Shown here in pieces: positions 33,339 through 44,191 of a stretch of DNA of 64,000 nucleotides. The stretch is from Plantago ovata (lineage: Eukaryota; Streptophyta; Magnoliopsida; Lamiales; Plantaginaceae). Numbering within the stretch: position 1 is the first letter of the stretch; each line of letters opens with the position of its first letter. The stretch covers positions 70,480,753 to 70,544,752 of the forward strand of contig CM051456.1 of the NCBI GenBank assembly GCA_028274465.1, written 5' to 3'. The notes under the pieces were generated by a model. It saw nothing but the letters and a program-made list of their open reading frames with translations, searched no databases and was not told where the DNA came from. The position numbers were made by a program, and so were the translations under genes.

Positions 33339-34561
33339 AGGTATCTACAAGGGCACATGTTTCTTTAGAAAGTGTGAATTTCAGCCACAACATGCATAAG
33401 TGAAAATCTATATGACAAAGTAGGTTGTGCTTGCTGAAACTGAGACTGACCACTTGCTGACAACATATGCGACCTCCTTGCTGAAGAGTACTTGCATTTT
33501 GGCTCAAACGTTCATATTTGAATTTGATTCAAAAGAACATTAAATGCAAAGTAAGCACGTGAAGAACATGAAAACAAGAAGACAAATGAAGGACGCTGCT
33601 GAAAATACAAAAGCAAGATAGTGAAATCTTAAGGTACAAAGCCTTAGAATTTGAAATTCAAACGTCTCCCTTGAGACACTATAAATAGAGGTCATCAGGC
33701 AAGAGTAGAAGGTGTGTCAACAACGTGATCAAACTCTCACTTGTGCTTTAAACACTCAAATCCTTCTCTACTCTTTACTGCCTATTGATCCGTTCCAAGA
33801 CTTAAGCTTGAAACAAAAGCTATTTGTGAAGAAGTAGAACATTCACGGCTAAGAAATTAGTTAAGTGTTCTTTCTTCGGAACAAGAACCAGTCTTGACAC
33901 CAGAAACAACAAACTTGCTTACTGCAAAGTATTACAAGTTGTGTTTCTTTAGATAACTTGTTATAGCTGAAAAGTTATACTCAAGTCATCTCATCCCAAA
34001 CCTCTCTAACTGATAAACACCCTTTTCAGGCGTGAAATTCAGCGGGAATTAATCAAGCATAGTGTTGCTGATTATAAGTCCCAAGTTTGGTGGAGAACAA
34101 GGTTACAGTTCTCTAGTTTATGTTGGAAACGAAGCAAGTGTGCTTTGGTTTATGAGAATCATTAGTGATAGGATTTGTAAGGAACCTCACATCTTATCAT
34201 AGTGGATTCAGTCCTAGAAAGGACAAAGTGGATTAGTTGAGAGATTACGCCACTTTCAGATACCACTATAAAAGTGTTTGTGTGATTTACTTTACTGCAC
34301 TTAGTTTTCAGCAAACTTTACTTATTGTACACTGCCACTCTGTTCACTTGCTGAAACTAGCACTCTCTAAAAAGCACTTATTGTATAAAGACTTCCGCAC
34401 TCTGTTTTTAAAACTACCAGTAAAACTCGTTACTGAAAAGTAATAAGTACTTGCTGAGAAAGTTAAGTACCAACAAACTCATTACTGAAAAGTAATAAGC
34501 ACTTGTTGAGAAACTTTTAAACGAAGAAAAATTTGAAAAGACTATTCACCCCCCCCCCCTC
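33339..34561 (+). repeat. Sirevirus-like LTR fragment
   Basis: Plus-orientation match to the LTR at 36134-37816, missing its first third. It ends in the C tract (about 34549-34560) that lies near the LTR 3' end, and continues directly as inverted accessory-ORF sequence. It contains TATAAATAG (33672-33680) and about ten TTGCTGA motifs. Confidence 0.8.
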
Positions 34562-36133
34562 TTCTCAGCAAACAAAACAAACAAAGCTTTTACAAGGGAC
34601 TAAGCTATTCCAGGAGAAGATTTTCTAAGAATCTCCCTTACACTCTTCTCAGCAAGAGCAGAGAATTCAACACAGTCCTTCTCGTAATCTTCAAGTAGCT
34701 TACGGACTTCAAGTTGAATAATCCTTGCATTCTTGCAGGCAGTATAATGATGGTTTTCACCATTCATTTCTTTGTAGTGAAGTACCCACAAGTGCATGCC
34801 CCAATTGCTAGCATGTAGAAGTTGAGTATCTGAAATGCCCTTGTTGGCATGAATTTTCCTTAACCAGAGAAGATCTTCTTCTTGATCCTGAGCAGTGAGA
34901 TAAAAGTACTCATAAGGAATCAATCCATATTTCTTATTGGACTTCTTGGTTATAGGATCACTATAGTAAGCAACATCAATCGGCTTGATTAAATCAGGCT
35001 CTTGCTTCATTTTCTTGCTGATTGAAGTTCTTCTTACTAAGATATCTAAATTCAGCCATTTTATAGCAATGTTTCTTGGGTAGGGAGGAGGATCCCTTTC
35101 TTTTCTTTCAACTTTTAATTCAATCCAAGTGTACATTTGATTAAGTACAACAGTTGGAAAGAAATTATTGGCCAAAATATCTTCCAACTTTATGATCCAG
35201 CAACCATGTAGGTTTCTGATCACATTTTGAGTTGTTTCCTTATTGTTGGTCTTTGTATATTCAATGCCAGTGCCAATTGCAATGCTGCCTAGCCTTCTTT
35301 CTTCCTGTCTTTGCCTTCTTCTTCTTGACTTAGAATTTTCTTGATCTCTTGCTGAAGATCTAGAGTTAGAAGACAAGTGTTCGGATTGGCCAGATGGAGT
35401 TAAGGCAGAAATAGGCTTAGCTCTTATAGCTTGAGCTATTGTTTGGTCATCATCATTATCATCATCTTCATTCAGATCTTGATGACTCTTAGTGTGACAG
35501 TATTTTTGAGTTTCAGCAGAAGTTCTTCTCCTTTTTCGGATTTGCTGAACTTCTCTCAGAATCTGTTTCATCTCTTTTCTTAGAACTTTGCTCTATTTCA
35601 GCAAGAGGTTCTCTGGGAGGTGGACCAGTCAATATCAATGGCGCTTCAGCAGAGGGTTTGGTTGATCTGTCTCTTGAAGACTTTCTTTTTCTATCTTCCC
35701 CCGAAGACATGGATTGCATCATAGGTCTGATGTGTAGAGAGAAAAACTCATTGCAATTTTCAGCAAGAGTGCTTAGGCTGTTGTATTTTAGAATCATGTC
35801 TTGCTGATCTGTGGTTAGATTAGACAATTCTTCCTTAATATAGCCAAATTCTCCTCATGTATGCGCTCATTTTTGACTTTTTCTTCAAGAATAGCCTGAG
35901 CCTTTTTCAATGCACTTTTAGCAAGCTTGAGTGCTTGACTGACATCTTCTTCATTGCTTTTGTGATGTAGACTGATGACTTTCTGAGCTATGGAAAGTGT
36001 AGTAGTGCGTTTCAGCACGGTAGTCAGTATTTTGCCAATGTCAAGCGGACTCTCAGCAAGCAAGGCATCATCCTTTTCTTGGCATGCTTTGTGAACATCC
36101 ATTAGTGCCTTTATTCTGGGAGTAAAATCCTTA
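34562..36133 (-). pseudogene. Sirevirus-like accessory ORF, 3' fragment
   Basis: Three minus-strand frames (36133-35815, 35827-35513, 35571-34600) together match the C-terminal 500 or so residues of the longer copy at 44192-46197. Shared strings include FTPRI, ALLAESPLDIGKIL, NVIRNLHGCWI, GLIPYEYFYLTAQDQEEDLL and LLHASNWGMHLWV. The function is unknown; the C-terminal part looks globular with a charged, low-complexity middle. Its upstream part was cut by the LTR at 36134. The frame appears to continue into that LTR by chance of the fusion. Confidence 0.75.
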
Positions 36134-37816
36134 ACGTTAGGAAACTTGTAATTTTGATGAGCAATTAACCATGCTAAATTAAGAACAGTCCAGTAACTAG
36201 TACTCTTAAGGTCCATAGGAATTTAGAATTTTAAGGACATTGTAAAAGAGGAACGTTTGTTGATGACTTAGATAGGTGTTAGATAAGTTATTTCTTTTGT
36301 GGATGACGTACTTTAATTTCTGTGAAGAAATTAATTTATTGACACATTTGCGTATGATGTATTTTATTTTCTGAAAAGAAAATATCTTATTGATGCTTAG
36401 CTTTGATGTATCTTATTTTCTGAAAAGAAAATGACCTATTGAAGCATTTGCTGAAGATGTATTTTGTTTATTACAAACAAATTATTGAAGCAAATAAGAA
36501 ACCGGTCAAAATCTTGAAGACTTTTGAAGATCTGAAGGCTTGAAGACTTGAAGACTTGAAGATTGCTGAAGACTGGTAAGGCACGTGTTGCTCAGAAAGT
36601 GAAATTTTCAGCAACAACATTGCATAAGTGAAAATCTGAAAGACAGAGTAGGTTGTGCTTGCTGAAACTGAGAATGAACACTTGCTGATGAACATATGTG
36701 ACCTCTTGCTGAATGTACGTGATTTTGCGCTCCATTGTTACTGTTTGAATTCTATTCAAAGGTGCATTTAATGCAAAGCTTACACACAAAGGACATGAAG
36801 ACTAGAAGACAAACAAAGGTTGCTGCTGAAAGTACAAAAGCAAGATAGTGACATGTTAAGGAACAAAAGTCTTAGGATTTGAAATTCAAACGGCTCCTTA
36901 CTTGCACTATAAATAGAGGTCATCCGGCAAAGAGTTGAAGTGTGTCAACAACGTGATCAAACTCTCACTTGTGCTTAAAATTCACAAATCTTCAAACACT
37001 CTTACTGCCATTGATCCGTTACAAGACTTAAAGCTTGAAAAAGCTACTTGTGAAGAAGTAGAACAAACTCGGCTAAGAAATTAGTTAAGTGTTCTTTCTT
37101 TCGAACAAGAACAAGTCTTGACACCAGAAACAATCAAACTTGTTTACTGCAAAGTATTCCAAGTTGTGTTTCTTAGATTACTTGTTGTAACTGAATAAGT
37201 TATAATTAAGTTATCTCACCCCAAAACTCTCTAACTGAAAATACACCCTTTCAGGCGTGATATTCAGGGGGAACTTAATCGAGCAAGCTTTTGCTGATTA
37301 AAAGTACCAAGTTTGGTGGAGAACAAGGTTGAGTTCTCTAGTTTAGGTTGGAGACAAAGCAAGTGTGCTTTGGTTTCTGTTGAATCGCTTTAGATAGGAG
37401 ATTGTAAGGAACCTCAATCATATCTTAGTGGATTCAGTCCTAGAAAGGACAAAGTGGATTAGTTGGGAGATTACGCCACTCTCAGATACCACTCTAAAAG
37501 TGTTTATGTGATTTACTTACTGCATTTAGCTTTCAGCTAATTATATCAGTTTGTACACAGTCACTCACATCACTTGCTGAAACACTTTACTTGCTGAAAA
37601 AGCACTTATCGTTTCAATGACTTCCGCTCTCTGATTTTAAGTATCAGCAAACCAAGCTACTGTAAAGTAACTTATGCTTGCTGAGAAGGTTAAGTATCAG
37701 CAACCTCATTACTGTAAAGTAATAAGTACTTGCTGAGAAAGTTTTAAACGACAAAAGTTTGAAAAGACTATTCACCCCCCCCTCTAGTCTTTTCTTGTTG
37801 TTTAAAGGGACCAACA
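36134..37816 (+). repeat. 5' LTR of the plus-strand Sirevirus-like element
   Basis: It starts (C/T)GTTAGGAAACTTG and ends GGGACCAACA, 1683 bp. The first base looks mutated from TG to CG, judged against the minus-strand LTR. Features: TATAAATAG at 36909-36917, a hairpin AAAAGACTA...TAGTCTTTT around a C tract (about 37765-37795), and roughly ten copies of TTGCTGA. Confidence 0.85.
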
Positions 37817-37818
37817 AG

Positions 37819-37830
37819 TGGTATCGGAGC
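37819..37830 (+). other. Primer binding site (initiator-Met tRNA)
   Basis: TGGTATCGGAGC two bases after the LTR end, complementary to the 3' end of plant initiator-Met tRNA as usual for Copia. Confidence 0.85.
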
Positions 37831-37926
37831 CAGGTTCTTTAGCCTTCTGCACTGAACCTAGATCCCCTTAAGTGCTTTCCGTAAATCTCTTTCACTTGAT
37901 CAGTTTGGTAGTGCTTTGCTGACAGG

Positions 37927-40347
37927 ATGTCTTTAGGAGATGCTCCCTTGCTGAAGCTGGAAAATTACGAGAAATGGCGAAACAACATGATGTTACATCT
38001 TGAGGCCATTAGTGATGAGATGGTCACCGTCATTAATGATGGACCTATCAAGATCACCAAGGTGGAAAGGAGTTTCCCTCATAGAACCACTGAAGCTGGA
38101 AAGGAAACCATCCAAGGCGAACCATCAGATACGGTTGTGCCAAAACCAAGAGAGGAATGGACTTCTAACGAAGCTAAGAGATTCCGTCTTGATGGCCAGG
38201 CAAGAAATATCATCATCAGAACAACTCCGGATACCATACAGTGCAAACTGTGGGGTGCTAAGACTGCTAAGGAGGCTTGGAAAATGGTTCAAGATCTTTG
38301 TGCTGGATCTGACAAGACCAAGGAAAACAAACTTGAAGTACTTAAGCTGAAGTTTCAAAACTTTAAGCAAGGTGCTAACGAGTCACTGCAAGACTTGGAC
38401 TTCAGATTCACAACTCTTGTTAGTGAAATGGCAGCGCTGGGTGTTGGAAATCTTTATTCAGATTCTGAGTAAGTGAAAACTATCATCAGAAGTTTGAATC
38501 AAGAATGGATCCATACTCAGAATTTCTATTATAATCAAGGAATGCCTGACATTACACCAACTGAGTTGTTCTCTCATCTTGCTACTGTCAATTATGAGAC
38601 AAAGCAAAGAGAAAATGTGTTTGCTGAAAAATCGCAAAACATTGCTCTTGCTGCAAAGCCGTCATCTTCTGAAAAGAAGAATGATAAAGAGCCTGCTGAT
38701 GAAAATGCTTTAGTTGTTAAAAACATGAAGAAATTCATCAGTAAGGAACTTGAAAGGCGAAAAGCAAAAGAGAAGCTGAAAAAGCATCTTGGTAATAACT
38801 ACCATAAGTACAAGAATGATACTAGCTCGCTGAACAAGCAAGCTCAGCAAGCTACATCATCAGAAGAACCAGCAGTTGGAAATGATCTATGTTTTTACTG
38901 CAAAAAGCCTGGACACTTCAAAGCTAATTGCCCTTTGCTGAAAGGCAAATCTGCTGAAAAGAAGAAGAAGTTCAAAAGAGCTTTCATTGCTGAAGAAAAG
39001 AAGAAGCTTCAAGCAAAAATCGATGCATTGTGCATTGAGACAAGCTCCGAAGACAGTGAGGATGAAAGTTCAGACACCGACGATGAGGAAGCCACTCTAG
39101 ACGTGGAGATTGGCAAAGAAGTGTGTGGGATAGCTATGGAAGCTTATCCAGATGTGTCGAACTACGAATTCTGCCTCATGGCCGGTCAGGTAAATAATTC
39201 TACCTCTGACTCTGATTCAGAAAGTGAAGACGAGATTGATCTTGACAAGATTCAAGGAGAAATCGAAAGATTTGAGAAAACTCTCAGCAAACAACAAGAA
39301 AAACTTCAATTTGCTGAAACTCTGACCAAGCAAACTACTGAAAAGTACGCTTTGCTGAAGGAAGAGACAGAAGAAAAGGATGCTGAAATAAGGCGTCTTA
39401 AGAAATTGATTGCTGAGGCTGCAGAGAAAAATTCTCAAATGGCATTAGAATTGGAAGAGTATCAGTCCTCAATTCTAAAGTTACTTGCTGAAATTCAAGA
39501 AATGAAAAAGATGAAAATCAATTTCAAATCCTATGTGGAAGCAAGTGATACGCTGACTGAACTAAACTCTTATTTGAGAGATCCATCTCAGAAAGAAGGT
39601 TTAGGAGCAACTTGTGAAGGTGATAACGTAGAAATCTTGAGAAAAGATAAATCACCGATCTCCTTTGTACGTGCTACTGATAGTAGTCCACCAGTAATCT
39701 ATCAGTTTGGTCAAACTAAGATTGCTGAAACATGCAATCAAGTACCTATGACCATAAAGCCCGCTGTTGCTACTCAAAGTAACAAGACTTTAAAAGGAAA
39801 ACAGGTTGCTGTGAAGCAAACTGGAAAGAAAAAGAATGCCGTAAAGCATTCCGCCAAACAAGTTGTTGAAAAGCAAGTTGTTAAGTCTAAAGGCAAGATT
39901 ACCAAAAGTAATCAGAAGTCCTTTGCTGACAAACCTGAATCAAGTAAGGTTGCTGATGCTAAAGCTCAGCATTCTCCAAAGAGTGGACTCGGTTTCAAAA
40001 CCAAGCAAAGTCAACTCTTTCATGAGTATAAGCAAAGTCAGCAAAAATACTTCAAAGAGATGAAGAAAACCAAGCCTAAGAGTTTTGAAAAGACTCCCAA
40101 TGCTAGGACTAGAAGGAACCTTGCTAGAAAAGAACTTACTGAAAAGTATGTTCAGCAAAAAGGTCAACAGAGCAAGACACCACATCAGAAAGTGGATTTC
40201 ACCAGCACGAGTCAAAAGTCTTTCAGCTCAAAACCTCCTAGTTCCTCAGCAAGTAGAAAACAAGTCAAAGTTGAAAAACTTCGGACTTGGGTTTCCACTG
40301 GACGCATTCTTGAACATGTTAATGGACATCCATCATTGGATAATTAA
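37927..40347 (+). pseudogene. Sirevirus-like gag
   Basis: From ATG 37927 (MSLGDAPLLKLENYEKW). Order: UBN2-type Gag domain (W residues, KTAKEAWKMVQDLC, LEVLKLKFQNFKQGANESL); zinc knuckle CFYCKKPGHFKANC (about 38899-38940); acidic stretch; long coiled coil (about 39240-39540); Lys/Ser/Gln-rich basic tail. A TAA at 38470-38472 interrupts the frame, which continues in phase afterwards, so only this one nonsense change breaks the gene. The length, with the coiled coil, fits the large Gag of Sireviruses. The frame ends at 40347, just before the protease frame. Confidence 0.85.
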
Positions 40348-40352
40348 CTTGT

Positions 40353-42240
40353 TTGCTCTTGATTGTGCAGACTGCAGCCACGGAGACAAACGATGCAATC
40401 TGGCACTTTGATAGTGGTTGTGGAAAGCACATGACGGGCAACAAGAATAACCTTATAAACTATAGACGGTGGTCTAAAGGTCCAACAATAAGGTTTGCTG
40501 GTGGAGGCTCCGGATCTACAAAAGTCTATGGTGATGTGAAGTTGGGATGCATAACCATTTCTGGAGTTCTTTATGTCAAAAATCTTAAGTTTAACCTTTT
40601 CAGCATGAGTCAATTTGCTGACAAAGGATACTTCATCGAAATTAAAAGTGATGAATGTAAACTTGTAGATTTTGAGACTAAAAAGGTTATAATGATTGCA
40701 AGAAGATCAGGAGGCTTGTACACCGTTGATTGGTCTTCAGCAAACGTTGAAAAATGCCTTGTCTCAGATCATGATTGCCTTGCTGAAAAAGCATGGTTAT
40801 GGCATAAACGAACAAGTCATCTAAACTTCAAGACGCTGAATAAGCTGTCTAAAAAGGCACTTGTAGTTGGATTACCTAGGGTTACTTTTAAGAAGGATGG
40901 TGTTTGCAATGCATGTCAGCAAGGAAAGCAAACCAAATCTTCTTTCAAGAACAAGGCAGTACCGTCAACTACAAAACCTTACAACTCTTACACATGGACT
41001 TGTTTGAATCTTCTTCAACAAGCTATGCTGGTAAGAAGTATGGTCTAGTCGTGGTAGATGACTATTCAAGATTCACTTGGGTAGTATTCATCAAACACAA
41101 ATCTGAAACCAAGACTGAAATACCTAACTTGCTGAATAAGCTTGAAGTCATGAAAAATGACAAGGTAAGAGTCATAAGGACAGACCATGGTACTGAGTTT
41201 GTAAACCAGTACATAACTGTATATTGTACCTCCAAAGGTATTCAACATCAGTTATCCTCAGTAAGGACACCACAGCAAAATGGTGTTCCTGAACGGAAGA
41301 ATCGTACCCTGAAAGAAGCCGCAAGAAGAATGCTTGCTAACACTGAGATAAGTGAGGCTTACTGGGTTGAAGCGATTAATACCGCCTGCTATACTCAGAA
41401 TAGATGTTTGATTACTAAGGAATACAACAAAACTCCTTATGAATTGTTTGTTGGAAGACCTCCTAACATCACTCATCTAAGAGTAATTGGTTGCAAGTGT
41501 TTCGTTCTTAACAATGGTAGAGAATACCTAAGAACATTTCAACCAAAGGCAGACGAAGCGATATTTCTTGGCTACTCCTTGCATAGTAAAGCTTACAGAG
41601 TGTACAACAAAAAGGCACAAAAGATTGAAGAATCTGTGCATGTTATATTCTACGAAAAGACACAAGGTGTGCCTGCTGAAGAAGAAATATCAGAATGTAT
41701 GAAAAAGCTAATCATACATGAGCAAAGAACTGAGTCTGATGCTAGGCAAATCAAGTCAATTGAACTAAATGATGATTCTGACAATGATTCTCCTTCCCCG
41801 AGTCATGACAAGATAAATATAGTTCACGACAAAGAATTTCCAGCAAAAGATGCGGTTGCTCCGGAAGTTGCTGAAATTACGCAATCTCCAGTGCCTGCTG
41901 ATGAAATATCTCAACCCAGCAATGCTGAGCAAGCAGTTGCTGACGATCAAATCTCAGCAGAGACACAAATTCCCAGTAGTACTGAACAAGTACATACTGA
42001 AGAGTCACATGCTGATGAGCAAACGTATCCTGATCCAACAAACAGGAAACCTGTTATTAAATGGATTAGAGATCATCCCTCTACGGATATGATTGGCGAT
42101 ATTCATAAACGCCAAGTGACTAGATCCAAAGCTACTCAAGGACTTGCTGAAGAAGCAACTGTCGTAGAAGTAGAATCTTTATTCTCTTGCTTTGTTTCAG
42201 AAATTGAACCTAAAACCATAGAAGAAGCTTTGAAGCATTC
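40353..42240 (+). pseudogene. Sirevirus-like protease-integrase, cut at the start of RT
   Basis: Protease motif IWHFDSGCGKHMTG (about 40400-40440). Gag-pre-integrase zinc region WHKRTSHLNF to CNACQQGKQTK. Integrase core LLHMDLFE, VVVDDYSRFTWV, RTDHGTEF and NGVPERKNRTL. Then Ala/Glu-rich linker and WIRDHPSTDMIGD. One frameshift near 40990 splits it. At 42240, in PKTIEEALKHS (the usual lead-in to RT), the frame is interrupted by the terminus of an inverted LTR. It is in a different frame from gag. Confidence 0.85.
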
Positions 42241-43928
42241 TGTTGGTCCCTTTAAACAACAAGAAAAGACTAGAGGGGGGGGGGGTGAATAGTCTTTTCA
42301 AACTTTTGTCATTTAAAACTTTCTCAGCAAGTACTTATTACTTTTCAGTAATGAGATTGCTGATACTTAACTTTCTCAGCAGGCGTAAGTTACTTTACAG
42401 TAGCTTGGTTTGCTGATACATAAAATCAGAGAGCGGAAGTCTTTGAAACAATAAGTGCTTTTTCAGCAAGTAAAGTGTTTCAGCAAGTGATGTGAGTGAC
42501 TGTGTACAAACAGATAAAATTTGCTGAAAGCTAAATGCAGTAAGTAAATCACATAAACGCTTTTTAGAGTGGTATCTGAGAGTGGCGTAATCTCCCAACT
42601 AATCCACTTTGTCCTTTCTAGGACTGAATCCACTAAGATATGATTGAGGTTCCTTACAATCTCCTATCTAAAGCGATTCAACAGAAACCAAAGCACACTT
42701 GCTTTGTCTCCAACCTAAACTAGAGAACTCAACCTTGTTCTCCACCAAACTTGGTACTTTTAATCAGCAAAACTATGCTTGATTAAGTTCCCCCTGAATA
42801 TCACGCCTGAAAGGGTGTATTTTCAGTTAGAGAGTTTTGGGGTGAGATAACTTAATTATAACTTCTTCAGTTACAACAAGTAATCTAAGAAACACAACTT
42901 GGAATACTTTGCAGTAAACAAGTTTGATTGTTTCTGGTGTCAAGACTTGTTCTTGTTCGAAAGAAAGAACACTTAACTAATTTCTTAGCCGAGTTTGTTC
43001 TACTTCTTCACAAGTAGCTTTTTCAAGCTTTAAGTCTTGGAACGGATCAATGGCAGTAAGAGTGTTTGAAGGTTTGTGAATTTTAAGCACAAGTGAGAGT
43101 TTGATCACGTTGTTGACACGCTTCAACTCTTTGCCGGATGACCTCTATTTATAGTGCAAGTAAGGAGCCGTTTGAATTTCAAATCCTAAGGCTTTTGTTC
43201 CTTAACATGTCACTATCTTGCTTTTGTACTTTCAGCAACAACCTTTGTTTGTCTTCTAGTCTTTATGTCCTTCGCGTGTAAGCTTTGCATTAAATGCACC
43301 TTTGAATAGAATTCAAACAGTAACAATGGAGCGCAAAATCACGTACATTCAGCAAGAGGTCACATATGTTTATCAGCAAGTGTTTATTCTCAGTTTCAGC
43401 AAGCACAACCTACTCTGTCTTTCAGATTTTCACATATGCAATGCTGTTGCTGAAAATTTCACTTTCTGAGCAACACGTGCCTTACCAGTCTTCAGCAATC
43501 TTCAAGTCTTCAAGTCTTCAAGTCTTCAGATCTTCAAAAGTCTTCAAGATTCTGACCGGTTTCTTATTTGCTTCAATAATTTGTTTATAATAAACAAAAT
43601 ACATCTTCAGCAAATGCTTCAATAGGTCATTTTCTTTTCAGAAAATAAGTTACATCAAAGCTAAGCATCAATAAGATATTTTCTTTTCAGAAAATAAAAT
43701 ACATCATACGCTAAAGTGTCAATAAATTAATTTCTTCACAGAAATTAAAGTACGTCATCCACCGGGATAAAAACTTATCTAACACCTATCTAAGTCATCA
43801 GCAGACGTTCCACTTTTACAATGTCCTTTAAAAATTCTAAAATCCTATGGACCTCAAGAGTACTAGTTACTGGACTGTTCTTAATTTAGCATGGTTGATT
43901 GCTCATCAAAATTACAAGTTTCCTAACA
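42241..43928 (-). repeat. 3' LTR of the minus-strand Sirevirus-like element
   Basis: 1688 bp, TGTTAGGAAAC (43928) to CCAACA (42241) on the minus strand. It shares the TATAAATAG box, C/G-tract hairpin and dense TCAGCAA/TTGCTGA motifs with the LTR at 36134-37816. The polypurine tract AAAAAGGGGGAAAT lies at 43929-43943. Confidence 0.9.
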
Positions 43929-44191
43929 AATTTCCCCCTTTTTGATGTTAGCAATCCATGGCTAAATTAATTGTTACCCTTTTAGAGGTTTCTGATGTTG
44001 AATAAATCAGATGATTAATGCAAGCATACTTGAAATAATAAACAGTAAGCATAAGTAAGTTGCATAATCAAAAACCAATAAGAGTAAAAAAGAATTCATT
44101 GCTGAAAGTTATCATTCATAAGTTTACAAGAAAGCATAGATAACAGAGAATCAGCAAACAAAAACTTTTAACAAGAGACTATTGCAGGGAC

